DNA of 64,000 nt. Source: Globodera rostochiensis. Taxonomy: Eukaryota; Nematoda; Chromadorea; Rhabditida; Heteroderidae. The position numbers were made by a program, and so were the translations under genes. Positions 11,979-24,669 of the stretch are shown here, piece after piece. Within the stretch, counting starts at the first letter, position 1; each line of letters starts with the position of its first letter. Under the pieces are notes generated by a model. That model was given only the letters and a program-made list of their open reading frames with translations. It did no database searches and was not told where the DNA came from. The stretch covers positions 1,326,666 through 1,390,665 of the forward strand of contig JAEVLN010000017.1 in assembly GCA_018350325.1 (NCBI GenBank), in the 5' to 3' direction.

Positions 11979-12205
11979 CATGGTACTTTTTAGTCTTGTA
12001 GGCGAAATGGTACTTTTTAGTCTTGTAGACTAAATGGTACTTTTTAGCCTTGTAGACGAAATGGTACTTTTTAACATTCTAGACTAAATGGTACTTTTTA
12101 ACATTCTAGACTAAATGGTACTTTTTTAGCCTTGTAGACGAAATGGTACTTTTTAACATTCTAGACTAAATGGTACTTTTTTAGCCTTGTAGGCGAAATG
12201 GTATA
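11979..12205. repeat. Minisatellite, ~27-bp unit x 8, two alternating variants
   Basis: Direct repeats of ATGGTACTTTTTAG run for about 225 bp. Two unit types alternate, one ending CCTTGTAGRCGAA and one ending ACATTCTAGACTA. The second half therefore has a higher-order A/B periodicity. Confidence 0.9.
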
Positions 12206-14529
12206 AGTCGAAAATGAACGTTTAGCTCGAAAATTGAGTGCAAAATTCAAAAAATGGGAAAAGGATCCAAAAAAAGAAGAAATGCCACGGAAACTGAGCA
12301 AAAATGAAACCCAGGGGGGTAATAGAACTAAAACATTCCCATTCAACAAAGGCTTCCGCCCATTTGAAAAGAAATGAGCAAAATTTGGATGAATTCTCTC
12401 TCAAGCCTAAAATTTGTGTAGAAAAGGGAATGAACGCGGACGGGTCTTGTGGACCTTCACTCGTCCAACCACCACATTAAGCGACCATTCGATGGTGGAA
12501 AAAAATGTTTTAAATAAATTCCGGCAACATTTTCTGATTGTTATGTTTTCCGATATCACTTTGTTTTATGATTTTTGTTAGATAAGGATTTGTCTCCCAT
12601 TGTCCTTTCCAATGTTAATTATAAATAATTTAATTAATTACTAAACGTTGGTACTAAACTTTATTTGCGCTTTCCTGACCCCTTTTGGGGATGAGGGAAT
12701 GTCAAAAGCCCGACCAAAAATCCCGGGGTTTGGAGAGCAACCTTTGCGGCTTTATCAATAAAAAAAATATTTTCCCAAATCCTCTGCTCCTAAAAAAGGT
12801 TTTAGAACTCCCAAGTTTGTATAGGTTCTGATCGCCGATTTTTAAATTTTCTATTAATACTTAATATATTTATAACAAAAAGTTAAGATATTTAAAGATC
12901 AGTACAACAAAATTCTTTCTTTCACATCTTTTCGTTTTGGTCATTCAATTTTTTATCCCATCAAAATTGCTTTCGCCGCTTTATCCCACGAATTCAAATC
13001 GCCCGAGGGGGGGAAACAATTGTACAAATTTCGCTCATTCCAAAAAAAACTTTAGCTCCCCCCCCCCCTTCAATTTAATTTGATCACCTCTTTCTCACAA
13101 CATTTGGTGCCATTGTTGATGATGTGGCGGAGAAAATGCGTGGGAAATTGTCAAAAAATGTTTTTTGCCCTCCCCCGCCCCCCCCCGGGGGGAGGGAGGG
13201 CGGCATCTGGGCCAACCCAACGGGCGCGGCGTCGTCAGTCGTAACGCGAGACGCTTAATGAAAACGGAGGCGAATGGGGCGACGGGCACAACACACAAAT
13301 ATCTCAACAAAATAATAATGCCAATAATACCAGCGTTTGTTTGCTCTTCCACTGCCTCCCTCCTTCAGCAAAAGCTGTGGCCCCCAATTATGAGAAAATT
13401 CTGTGGGATTTTCGTCGTCATCAGTAAATGCCATCATATCACAAACAGTTGCTGCGTTGGCATATCTCATTCAAAATGCCACAAAGTTTTTCGCCAAACA
13501 TTATTAGTGTTATGCTTGACAAATTTAGTGGTAGAATAGAACCGAGATTTTTGCGTAAAGCAGGGGGGACCCCGGGATTGCAATTGTTTCAAAACCCCGG
13601 GAATTATAGCGCGAAAAAGCGAAAAACTCGCGATTTTTCGGGCCCGGTCAAACCCCCGGAATTTCGTCCCAAAAAACTTGCGATTCCATAAATTTTTCTA
13701 ACGAATATATGATCATCATTATGACTTTAGAATTTCAAATCAAAAATTGTCCGAATTTATTTGGTGTTTGGTGCTAGCCTTTTTTTCTATTTTTATCGCG
13801 AATAATAAATAAATATCATCCAAATTATTCCAATCGTTTCACAAACATCTGCAATTTCACGCTAAAACTGCCAAAATGTCGCAGATGTCGTTTCTTTTAT
13901 AGTGACTTTCCCCAAATACATTTTTTTGTCCATTTGAATCACTCAAAAACATTTTATATTTTTAATAGCAAAAATTGCCCACCTATTACTGGGCAAAATT
14001 AATCGGATTATTTGGGGGAAATGTTTACACAAAATTGGTCCAAAATAAGCACAACACATTTACCTATCACACTTTTAAACCAAATTAATTGCTTTGAGCT
14101 GACACAAATTGAGCTTCTTCTTATTGGAATATCTCAGCAATTCAAATCGCATTTATTTTGCATTTTATATGCTTTTTCTGCAATGAATTTGCCCCATTTA
14201 TCATTTAATCGATCGATCGATTGATTAATTGTCCAATTAATGGATTATCCCATCGGATGCATTTGGTGCTGTAAAGTCGGGAATTTAGGCGGAACTTGAG
14301 GAGTGAGTGATCGCTATTAATGCGGCGATTGGGCAACAAACTGAGCTTATTTTATGAACTTTAAACACCGATTTGATAATTTTGTGAAAGTTTCTAAGCG
14401 ATAAGATGAAATTTAATGGGGTTTTTAATTATTGTAATTCACTTTAATTAGTTGAATTTAAGGCAACTTATTTATAAATATTGTTTGTTCCTTAAAAACG
14501 TCATTTTGTTTTACACAAAAGCCATAAAA
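12206..14529. other. Gene-poor region upstream of the channel gene
   Basis: No exon is supportable. GC-rich patches with G/C runs lie at 13050-13270 and 13560-13680. Long overlapping frames around 13095-13540 on both strands follow this composition and have no protein-like motifs. Confidence 0.5.
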
Positions 14530-17500
14530 ATGTTCGGGCTCATCGCATCCTTTCGTCTTTTCCTGATTTTTGGTCTTTTTGTGCACCAAATTATAATGGC
14601 CAACGAAAATATGGTGCCATTGACAAATGGTAAAAATAAATTAAAAAAATGTTTTAAAATTTGATATATTTTTTAGAATATATTGCATTGTTGGATGATG
14701 AAAAAAGATACAATAAATATGCCACTCCAACACAGGATAAAGGTAGAGCAAGCAGCTAGTCACAATCGCAATCGGTTACTAAAATTGTACAGGAACAGCA
14801 ACAAATGTTTCAATGTCAATGTTTATTGAGGGCATTTCAAGTTTCAGTGCACAAACCATGGACTATCATTTGGACATGTACATGTACCAGGTCAAAATTC
14901 CGACCTTTTTAATTAATAAAATGTGATGTAAATTATAGAACATTAAAACAATTAGTGAAATACGAAAATTACAGCAAAAATTGCAGGAATGGGATGACGT
15001 GCGGTTAAGGCATAATGGCACGGGCCCCTTATTGATTCGGGATAAGGACGTTTTTAAGGTAAATTGGGCTTTTATCCCTTTTGAATATTTAATAATAAAA
15101 CGAAACAGAAACTTTGGCATCCCGACATTTATTTTGCAAACGCCAAACAAGCATCATTCCAAGAGATAACGGATGACAATTTTATGATTTGGATTTACCC
15201 AAATGGAAGGTGCTCATATTGATTGATTGAATCTTCGTTTGGCAAAATGCCAATTTTCAGGGTTTGGTATGATTGTCGCATATCACTGGTGGCAATTTGC
15301 ATGATGGACCTTTGGAAATATCCGTTGGATTCACAAATTTGTGAGCTGAGAATATTGAGCTGTGAGATTTTTGTCTGGGATTTTATTAAATTTGTTTTTG
15401 TTTTTTTAGATGCCTATCCCGAGTCACATTTGCGTCTTCGATGGTCCACACGGATTAATCCGCCAATCGACAGAAATATGGACATTAAAATGCCGGGTGA
15501 AAATATTTTTAAAAATAATAAATAAAAAAATTTGTTAATTAAGACATGAACTTGGTACGAATTGACACCGGAGAATGTAACGGAACTTATGTTGAAGGTA
15601 AACGGAGGGGACTAATTTGTAAGTGTTTAAAACATGATGATTAAGGCATTTGGAGCTGTATGACGGCGGTGTTTTACGGTATGATGCGCATAAATAAATG
15701 TTTCTTAATTAATTATTTATTTTTATTCCTCCTGCAAAATCAGCAAAATATTTTGGATTATAAATTTTTTTTAATTTAAGATTATTAAAGTGTGTATTTC
15801 GAATTTGTTTTTAGTTGAACGGGCCATGCTTCACCATATAATTCAAACTTACTTGCCGACCGCACTCATCGTTATAATCTCATGGTAATCATAATTATGT
15901 TAATTGACTTAAGGCACTGATCGAGATTTTGATCGAGAATCTCCGTTGCGATCTCGATCGATCCGGGCTCTAATTATTATTAATTATCATTTATTGCTCT
16001 TTTTAGGTTCAATTTCTGGCTGGACATCGATTCGGCGCCGGCCCGTGTTTCTTTGTCTATAACAACTCTTCTCACAATTGCCACACAAGTCCATTTTTTG
16101 AATACATATTTTTATTGGAACGAAAATTTTTTGCTGTTGTTTCAGGCAAATGCTGTGAAACTCGCGTTGCCCGAAGTCTCCTACATCAAAGCAATTGATT
16201 CTTGGATGAACATGTGCATGGTTTTTGTGTTCGGTAACAACAAAAAATAAAACACAAATATTAATTGTTGAATAAATATTAAATTGTTGTCAGCTGTCAT
16301 GGTCGAGTACACAATCGCGCACTTTGCCAAGAATCAGGAGCATGTGTTCCAATTCCCCCATCATCAGAATGTTCAGCCTCCGCTGGTGGTCGACTCGGAC
16401 ACTTTGAACTCTTTGTTTGATGCCGGTGGCCCCACATCCACGCCCAACTCAAACGAGCCGGCCGATGAAGCCGCCGCTGTACAGCTTGAACTTGAGCAGT
16501 TCCTCACCCCTGAACAGTTGCATAGGTGCGGCTTCTGAATTCGGGGAAACTCAGTTAAAAATATTGTTTCAAGATAATTCAGCACATATTTCAACACCAA
16601 AATGGACAGTTTGTTAAACGTTTTTAAAACTGAGTCAGAATTACTAAATGGATGGTGACCAAACCGCCCTTTATTCTTTGAAAACAATGTTTTTTAACGT
16701 TGCAATTAATGCATCTTTTTGGCAAATAATTAAAAAATATTTAATAAAATTGCTTAGGAATTGGCGAAAAAGAGTGCGCGGAGTGCTCGCGAACGGCAGG
16801 TTGATGAGCGAGCAAGGCAGCTTTCGGCACCGGACTGTGATGAATCCAACACGTCCTTCGATGAGTGCGCAAAGTTTCCGATATAAAAACGGCAGAAAAA
16901 TTGCCAAACATTCCGAAAATGGGGAAAAAGGTCAAACAAAAAATATAAATGTATTTTAATTCGGATTGGCCAACTAAAATTTTCTGAAAGGACGTCACAA
17001 TGATCGAAAAATAAGTGCTGGAGGCTGCTGAAAAAGAAACTTTTAAAATATCAAAAATTTGGGTAATACTGAAGATGGTGCCCACCATTTTTGAAGAAAT
17101 AAAATTTTTTTTTTTCTAAATTGCTAAATAGGCGTTCCTGTCGGTATTCGGAGGTGTAGAATCCGACTCTGACCTCCAATTCGACCAGTTTCGAACCTTG
17201 GATTTTCAAAAATCAAATTTGGCCTCAAAATCATTCAAAAAGCACAAACTTTCATCGAAAAGGCAAATAATGGTCGAATTATTCATTTGAGTGATTGAAA
17301 AGTAAATGTGAATTTTGAAAATTTTTGAATTTTTCGACGAAATGTTCGAATTCGGGTCCGGGGTTCAAAATAGGTTGAATCAGAGGTCAGATTCGGATTC
17401 TACGCCCCTTAAATGCCCTAGAAAACGTCATTTTAAGGACAAATCTTATAATTTGGCCAATAATTTGTAAGTGTTCATTTAAATTTCGGGTTTAGAATCG

Positions 17501-18150
17501 GAAGTCTGTTCATCAACTACGGAGGAGGAACAGCGAAAAATGAGCAAAAATTTTTTGAGTGCCGACTTTTTCAACATGGATGAAGCTCGAATGAAACCGT
17601 TGTCAAGGTCCGTCAAAAACTTTCATAAGAAAAGTTTTGAATTTTTTGATGGCAATTTTTGGTGTCTAAAATAGGTCTAAAATTCGGAAATTTGTTTATT
17701 TTCTAAAAACCTTGATAATCATTTTTAAATATTTTCAATTTTTTATTGTGTTTGTGTTTAATTTGAGTTGATTTATAATAACACAAAAATTCGAACCGTT
17801 GTTGTGAAAAATTAAAATTATTGAAGACTTTTTAATAAAGGTCATTGCCCGGACCGTTTCAATACAGCGACGAAGAACACATTCCCGTGCATGCCGTTCA
17901 GAGAAAAAATTCGATTCGTGAATCGGCACGAGTGATCAGAAACCAAGTAAAAATTATTAAATTTGTAATCAAATTTAATTGAAAAATTGGGCAGGTCAGT
18001 AAGCAGGCCGTGTTGATCAAACGAACATTGGCTCAGCTAAGAGGGCGCGAAATGGCCAACAAAATTGATCAAAAATCACGTGTGCTATTCCCCCTGGCAT
18101 TTGTTATTGTGAATATTTGCTATTGGTCATATTATTTGGTCCTAAATTAA
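14530..18150 (+). CDS. Cys-loop ligand-gated chloride channel subunit
   Basis: About a dozen exons joined by canonical GT-AG introns give a complete pentameric-channel subunit. Exon 1 encodes a signal peptide (MFGLIASFRLFLIFGLFV). The ligand-binding domain includes a FIEGISSFSAQTMDYH segment near 14850, LWHPDIYFANA near 15115, and a Cys-loop with exactly 13 residues between cysteines (C...DLWKYPLDSQIC) near 15310. A second cysteine pair (GEC...WSC) is typical of glutamate-, glycine- and some amine-gated anion channels. M1 begins near 15850. M2 contains SAPARVSLSITTLL, whose PAR motif predicts anion selectivity. M3 spans 16170-16310. A long charged M3-M4 loop follows, then M4 after KIDQKSRVLFPLAF, and the stop is at 18148-18150. 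It acts in the plasma membrane of nerve or muscle. The natural ligand cannot be read from the sequence. The frame is intact throughout. Confidence 0.92.
17150..17405. mobile_element. Inverted-repeat element in channel-gene intron
   Basis: The left end GTAGAATCCGACTCTGACCT is mirrored by GGTCAGATTCGGATTCTAC at the right end, with further imperfect pairing inward (about 60 bp). The size is about 255 bp with no coding capacity. Related ends appear near 43790-43850 and 58020-58095. The target duplication is unclear. Confidence 0.6.
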
Positions 18151-18569
18151 TTATATAGAATAAATAAATTACCCATACTTCATTACATGGGATTGGAATA
18201 AATTTAATTTAACACATAATAATGATTAAAATGGTTGCAATAAAAAATGTTTAAAATTGCAGTGCAAATATTAGAAGAATACAACAAATTTTAAACTTAT
18301 TATTCTCTGAATTGTTTCACAATTAATATTCACTGTAAACAATAAAATTGCAACAAAAAAAAAATCATATTTTAAGGTGCTATGAATGGGTTTTAGGGAA
18401 TCAAAAGTCAGTTACCCCCCCCCCTTATGGGTTTTTTTAAAAACATTTTGGGGTGAGGCTAGGGTGGCCATAGTACCTTATGTATCAGATTTTTCCTGAT
18501 TTTTCAAAAATTTGGAAAATTCCCAAAATATAAGAAATATTAGCCAAATTTCATTAGTTTTGGAGCAAT

Positions 18570-18650
18570 TTTCTTAACAAGCCTTGTTAAAATCTTAAAA
18601 AATTTTCCCGGCGGCGCCTATCGGCACCGCCGACCCCCCCCCCCACTCCG
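18570..18650 (-). repeat. Dispersed GC-hairpin repeat, copy at 18.6 kb
   Basis: The core at 18610-18631 (minus-strand reading GGCGGTGCCGATAGGCGCCG) folds into a near-perfect 9-bp stem with a GATA loop. It is preceded by a G-run and followed by GGGAAAATTTT and TTGTTAAGAAAAT. The same block recurs at 25.25, 59.07 and 63.60 kb, with weaker copies elsewhere. The rest of 18151-19080 is noncoding and AT-rich, with short lower-quality repeats. Confidence 0.75.
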
Positions 18651-19084
18651 TAAAGCAGAATTCTCAAAAAAAAAAAGAAGAAAGTTTTCTTAGGAAAATG
18701 CAATAAAAAAGGAAAAAATACTCCAAAATCGACTTTTTCAATGTGTTTCTGAGATATTGGACCTAATTAACTCGGTGACAAATGCCATTAAAAAATTTTT
18801 TTGAAAATTACGAGTTACTTATTACGATTTACTTACTATTACGGTGGCTTGGCTGTTACGAATTACTTAATACGAATTTTTTTTGACTGTTACGAGCACC
18901 CCTAATTGGTCCTAAATTGATTTAGTTTGGTTGGTTCCACGAAGAGCTATGAACACCTTAAACGATGCTGGCGCCCATGTTGACCCCAATCGCAAATTTG
19001 ATATTTCTTTTGGCATTTAAATTTTATTGATTTATATAAATGGTCTTTGCTAATGTCATTTTTGTTGATCGTTCGCTCTTTGTC

Positions 19085-19280
19085 GGATGGCCTTTTCTAA
19101 GAACATTTTTTGGCCAATTTTCGGCCTTTAATTCGACAAATGCGCATGTTCATTCATTCCGCTACGGTTATAAATGAATAATCAAAACGGAGGGGTGGAA
19201 AATGTGCCTATAAAAGGTTAAACAATTGGGGGACACTCACAATCCTCTAACAATCGGCCTAAACTTTCCAAAAATTCAAA
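19085..19280 (+). promoter_or_regulatory. Conserved promoter block of pre-propeptide gene 1
   Basis: This block is alignable with the upstream regions of the related genes at 49213 and 50847 (shared GGCCTTTTCTRAGAACATTTT, GTCTTTAATTC and AATGAATAATCAAAACG motifs). A TATA element CTATAAAAGG lies at 19208-19217, about 70 bp before the ATG. It also fits the STATAWAARS motif described for nematode pharyngeal-gland genes, although that motif is essentially a TATA box. Confidence 0.6.
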
Positions 19281-19666
19281 ATGCAACACTTTGCTAAGCT
19301 TCCGCTGGTTCTGCTTCTGCTTCTTCTGGTTGGCGTTTTAAACACTAATTACCTAATTAAGTTGTTCAGGTGTCATTTGTCGCTTCCGTGCCGCTGAATG
19401 AAGCTGATGCGCAGGTGAAAGCAATCGGAGGAATTTTTCATTTTTGAATTAGGAAATATTTCAATTTTTACTTTATACAGCGCGTGAAACGACAACAATT
19501 CGGAGGCGGTCGGGCCGCTGGTATTATCAATATCAATAATCCGAACCCCGGCGGCTTGCAATTGGAACTGGTGCCAGTTGGGTGGACGGAAGTGGACGTA
19601 TTGTCAACGTTAATAACGGGAAGTGAGCTGGATTGTTACTGCTCGGTGTTGACGGAGAGAGAATGA
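19281..19666 (+). CDS. Secreted pre-propeptide, family member 1
   Basis: There are three exons: 19281-19328, 19370-19414 and 19481-19666. Exon 1 encodes MQHFAKLPLVLLLLLL and exon 2 starts VSFVASVP, together forming a signal peptide and short pro-region. Exon 3 starts RVKRQQFGGG, a consensus furin-type site followed by Gln. The mature part has Gly/Asn-rich sequence (IININNPNPGG). Both introns are phase 0 and sit at the same places as in the genes at 49213 and 50847. As written, the frame runs to a TGA at 19664. In a shifted frame the last ~20 codons would end NNGK-stop, like the GK-stop of the two relatives, so a one-base frame break near 19560 is possible. The receptor or target is unknown. 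Confidence 0.7.
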
Positions 19667-20952
19667 CGGACATATAAACGCATTTATTTGAAACAGTAAC
19701 AGAACAAAGCAATTAAAAGTATAATGTTTTTGAATATAATACAACCACCGCAAACTAATTAATTAACACATTTCTCTGTAGTAAAAGATACAAATTTAAT
19801 TATGGTAAATTATCCGCCACCTATTCACGGATTTTTGCCGTGTTTAATTGCGGCATTTTCTCACGATGATTTTTTTAAAAAACATTTAATTATCCAAGAA
19901 AATAGCTTAAAGAACCGGGTAGTTGTTGTTGTAAAGATTTCAATTAGAAATGATGATTTTCCTTTAATTTATTAAGTACATAAAGCAATTTGATCTAATT
20001 TCTGATTTTTTTCCTTAAATATTATTATTATGAGCCGACGAAGCTTTAAAAAATCCAAAATTTAATAATGTTTTTATTTTTGTACATATATTCCTTATCA
20101 TACATATGTTTTCAAGCAATTTTGCTGCTTTTCATTGTCATAAAATTTCTTTGTCTTTCATATCAGCGCCATTTAATGTTGTGAGTAATGAGCACAATAA
20201 ATAGTGAAATAGTCCAAATATTCATAAACATTTTTGTTTTATTTCATCTGCCATCTTCAAAATTAGTTAATTACCCCCCCCCCGTCCCCTTAAAAACCCC
20301 CCTAAAAAAGCCATTTTATTATTTTGAGTCAACTTTTCTAAAGGGGAATCTAAAAATGTGAATTTCAGATTTTTTTAAACTTTTAACTCGAGAAACAATG
20401 GGACAAGGACGTAAGTTTTTAACTGGTGGGTGCCATTGTAGTTTAACCGTACTCTGTTAAAAGCTTGTCGTCTGTGCCAATGCTTCATGTTTGACCCAAT
20501 ATCGTTGTACAAACCAAAAGCGCCATGTGAGTGCGGCCATGGCATTGGCATGCACGACACCAGCAACACTCCGTCCACTTCGGCTACGCATGGACACCAA
20601 AATTGGTGGTGGGACCGGTAAGCATTTTTAAACAATTAAAATAACTTAAATTTGTTTTCATAATGTTGTTTAGTTCGTAATGATGCACTTGGGGAACTAA
20701 AGATGGCGGCGAAGAACAATTTATGAATTGATAGATTGACTTTCTTTAAAAATGAAATTAAATCGATTCATTTAATATTTTTAATATAGCAAATAAAATT
20801 GAAGCTTTTTGTGAACCCTTTAACAATTTAATTTACGAATTGAAGGCAAATTCAGTGGAGTTTTTTTGTTCTTTCTTCGTCATCGCCCTTCGTACAGTTC
20901 CCAAAGCATTGTCATCAGAATATTCTCATCTTCGGCTTTGAACGTCGTTGAA
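19667..20952. other. Intergenic, AT-rich
   Basis: No gene is supported. An open minus-strand stretch at 20420-20616 has coding-like GC content but no recognisable motif or clear splice sites. A C-run is at 20274-20283. Confidence 0.4.
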
Positions 20953-21300
20953 CTACTTGGACTTCTTCATCTGTCCATAAATGTTGTTCAACTTTCCTTG
21001 GACGTCGTTCAGTTCCGTGTTCAACACATCCTTCTGTTTTTGATCAGTCTCTTTCTCAATCTGTCCCCATAGCTTCTCTTCCTGTTGCTTAAGTTCTTCC
21101 ATTTGCTCCTGATCAGTCTGTATGTCAATGATTAAAATAATTTTGTTTTTTCTCAATTCTTTGAAAGCCTTTCAATTTTAACTGTTTTACAAACTTCTAA
21201 AGCTTTTGTGTGAATTTTGACGTTTAAAAGTCCGAACCTGAGTTAGTATCTCTGCTATTTGCAAAGTAAGCAAGAGGAGTAAGCATATAATAGCTTGCAT
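20953..21300 (-). CDS. Small secreted coiled-coil protein, 75 aa
   Basis: Two exons: 21238-21300 encodes a 21-residue signal peptide (MQAIICLLLLLTLQIAEILTQ minus its last residue forms the core), and 20953-21117 encodes a highly charged, Gln/Lys/Glu-rich helix. The GT-AG intron is phase 0. The mature ~54 residues have heptad-like hydrophobic spacing (MEELKQQEEKLWGQIEKE) and end QMKKSK-stop. No cysteines and no known domain are present. It is a plausible secreted effector-like or structural peptide, but no function is assigned. Confidence 0.7.
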
Positions 21301-21865
21301 TGTGAATATATTTTTGAACAGACAATTAGGTAATTGGTTTTTTTTAAATTAAAATGAAAAAATGGGGGAGTATAAATACTAATGAATTTATGATTTAGCT
21401 TTTAATCACGAGTTTAGCAAATTTGAGTTTGAAAATATTTTAGGAAATTTTGAAGTGTTTTATTCCATTTAAAGTTGTTTGAACAGCTAAAAATGTGCTG
21501 ATCTCATCGTCAGAGGCCCAACATTATTTCGAAATCAAAAATTGTAATTATTTTTAATAATCATTTTAATTTAAAATATTTTTAAGTAAAACTGTATTAA
21601 AATTAATCATTAGAATATAGTTGAACATTTATTTATCACTAAAGACGGAATAAGAAGTTGTTTCTTTATTTATGCATTTTTATAAATGTTTTTGATGTTT
21701 TATCCCAACAAAAATTAAATAAAAACTAAACAAAAATAAAATTGTGACAAATATTTTATTAGACAAAGTCAGCGTAATTAATTAACTATGAATTCATTCG
21801 TTAGCTTTCGTTTGAATATCCCTAAATTAATATTCAATATTATTAATTAATGATTTAAAAAATGA
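21301..21865. other. Intergenic, AT-rich
   Basis: Nothing recognisable. It lies between two minus-strand genes and probably includes the promoter of the secreted coiled-coil gene (AGTATAAATACT-like TATA near 21370). Confidence 0.45.
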
Positions 21866-24395
21866 TTACCACCCGTCCAATTCGCCCCATTTCACATATT
21901 TTGATTCCATTTTGATGTGCTGATACCATCCCTTCAGCACTTTTGCATCGTATTGCTCGAATATTTTCGTGTCAATTTCTTTGTTTAAAATTTCGTCAAA
22001 ATATTCCTCCAATTTTATGTTTTTTGAACTTTTTTGATTGTTTTCCATAGGCGCATTCTTCATTTTAACTCCGACCAGCCATATTTTGCATAATGGATTT
22101 CTGATAAAATATTCAAAACTATTAATTGGATTTTTTTGGTACCTGAACCGTGGATTATTTTCCCGTATTTTTGTCGGGCAATGATCGTTTCCACCAAATT
22201 GCTGATCGCTTTTTATGTGGCTATAATCAACCAAACTGTCCATAATTTGATCAAAATGCAACAGTTGCACTCTCAGTTTTCGCTCAACAAACCCACAAAA
22301 CTGCAAAATGTGCTGTTTCACGCTCACAATGCACGTGATCACGACAAAATGACGGTACTGAATAGGTCAGTTAAAGCAAAGGGTTGCCGCTGATACATTA
22401 AAATGGTCATTAACATACTAATTAGCGGCCTTTAAAACGTGCACGGAAGATTTCGTCAGTGGTTGATTTCGTCAGTGATTGATTTCGTCAGTGATTGACT
22501 TCGTCAGTGATTTATTTTGATTTTATTTAGTAAAATTGATTGAAGTATTTGTATATAAAAGGAATTTAAATTGAATTTAAATGATTTAGTACTATAATAC
22601 AGATATAATATAAATGAATTGAGTTATAATAAGCCTTAGCTCGAACCTTGGTAAAAAAACTTGCCTTTTATCTACCATATGCATGCCCATTCATACGTAT
22701 TTGACCTCCGCTTTTTGGGAAATGGTCATTTATCTCTGTAGAAACCAACTTTTGATCATTTTTGATTCTACCCGATTTATGCCAAAACATTACGCACCAG
22801 TTTTTGTTTTATACTCTGTCGAGACTCAAATGTTTTTACTTTTTAGAACTAATAATGTATTTTGTCAAAACATGGGCAGGCCCCCTTCAAATATTGAACA
22901 ATAAGGAAGTGCTTGAAGCTGATGCCGGGGGTGCCGCGGATGGGTGGATAAGAGATCAGCAGATCATTGCATTAAACTTGGGCTAACTTAATGCAAATTC
23001 CTATCTTTTTGTGGAATGTAACCGAGAGAGTTTTTATATTATATCTGTATTATAGTAAAAATCATTTAAATTCAATTTTAATTCCTTTTATATACAAATA
23101 CTTTATTCAATTTTACTAAATAAAATCAAAAATAAATTGCTGACGAAGTCAATCACTGACGAAATCAATCATTGACGAAATCAACCACTGACGAAATCAC
23201 ATAGCGCCCTTTAAAATGAGTCAAATAATTTAAAAAATTAAACCATTTGAATTTAATCGTAGTACAGTAAAAGTACTACTGTAAGACTAAAAGTGTTTAT
23301 TTGGTACCATAACCTTTTCAATGAATTGTTTGGCGGGAAATAATTTCTTCCATTCATTTTTATCTGACGATAAAATTGGCCCATTTTTCAAAATTATCAT
23401 TTGAAAAAGCGCTAATTTAATAATTTTATAATAAACAAAAGCATAATTAAGGACTTTACTTCATTTCGTTTTGTATTATTTTCATTGTCGATTTATTTAT
23501 GTTTTGGGTGGCATTTTGTGTAAGTTCAGTGGGAGTGATTATTGGCATTTGCATTTGCTCTTTTTCAATTCCAACCGCCGATGGCCTCCAATTGAAAGGT
23601 TCAAAATCATTTTGACCGTTTTCAGCAATTTTTACGGGCATTGGCCAGTTCCTTGAGGCAAAATAATAATTGAAAATTATTAAATAATATATTTTTTACC
23701 AAGTTGAAAATATTAGCATAAACTTTTCTAGCATAAATGGAACGGACGCATTTGGATAATAAAACAATATTTTTGCACATAATATTGCCAATGAAATTCC
23801 ATTGAAAAAGCCAAGCTGGTTGCCGTAGATGTGATTGGCTTATTTTAAATATAAATTTGTTTAATTATTAATTGAGGACAAACATTTTGCCCAAAATTTT
23901 GTGGCCCACAATAAATTTTTGAATTTGCTAAAATTTCTGCTTCCGACCATTTTCTTAATTGCTTTGTTGGCCAAGTATCCTGAAAATGGTAGAAAAATTC
24001 AAAATATTGTATTTTGAATGTTGGTAATGATAGGGTTGGGATTGATCATGCCAAAAATAAATTTGGATATAAATCCCAGCCACAATGATCAAAGCTGATC
24101 TGATCCTGACTTTCGTATATAAATTAACTGTCTGTCTGATCGATCGAATGCAATTTTTTTCAGTAAATTTAGCATTATTAATCCAAATCGAATTACCCGA
24201 CAATGCCTTAAGCATTGCCTCCTGGGGTGACTTTTGTTTGGCCAAAAATTTCATCATCAATTCGACTTCGTCTGCACCGAGCGGCTCTTTCGGAAGCCAA
24301 TCGACGCCCGGAATTGCCGCAAATGAAATGTCAAAATCGATATTTGAAATTTTGAGTTCAATCATTGGGACGAAAGTGCTTGGAATTTTGTGCAA
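21866..24395 (-). CDS. Poly(A) polymerase-like protein, 5' part not found
   Basis: Minus-strand exons follow the order of eukaryotic nuclear poly(A) polymerase, which adds A residues to mRNA 3' ends. They are: a FVPMIELKISNIDFDISFA segment (24300), FSKFKNLLWATKFWAK (23900), IYGNQLGFFNGISLA (23800) with YPNASVPFMLEKFMLIFST (23720), then WRPSAVG...MPIITPTELTQNATQNINKST (23570-23480). A final RNA-binding-domain-like exon (22342-21866) has CGFVERKLRVQLL and ends in TAA. These match the central and C-terminal domains. The N-terminal nucleotidyltransferase part, with its catalytic Asp motif, was not seen upstream of 24420, where repeats begin. The gene may be 5'-truncated or its first exons displaced. 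A 760-bp inverted-repeat element sits in one intron. Confidence 0.72.
22449..23205. mobile_element. Inverted-repeat element with repeat-built termini (GATTTCGTCAGT family)
   Basis: The left end has four direct copies of TTGATTTCGTCAGTG. The right end has the same motif inverted, and inner inverted repeats (TATATAAAAGGAATTTAAAT and its complement) extend the terminal repeats to about 165 bp. The interior is about 420 bp with no intact gene. The flanks share a near-identical AGCGNCCTTTAAAA, a possible target duplication a few bases out. It lies in an intron of the poly(A) polymerase-like gene. Confidence 0.8.
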
Positions 24396-24669
24396 AAGTT
24401 CGATTTTAGGGTTCTAAAATGGGTGGGGTTTTGTCCAATATTTTAATCATTTTTATTTATATGGCAAATGCCATAATGTTGGAAATTTGCCATATTTCCA
24501 CACTTGTCAAATTTTGCCATATTTTAAAAAATTCTAATTTTTTGATGGAAAAATGTCCGAAAATTTATCGTTTTTCTATGCCTTATTTGCGAAAAAAAAC
24601 GGATGCCTTAAAATGCCATATTTTCTTGCAGATGAGTTGAGCTTCTTGGGCGCGATCGCTCAGTCTGGA

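Noticed and set aside
13095..13691. Overlapping frames on both strands of up to 124 codons
   Set aside because: They follow a GC-rich patch with G/C runs, have no conserved motif, and show no exon-intron signals.
20375..20635. Minus-strand frame of 86 codons with many His, Met and Trp
   Set aside because: No start, splice partner, signal peptide or family pattern could be established, so it is noted only as intergenic.
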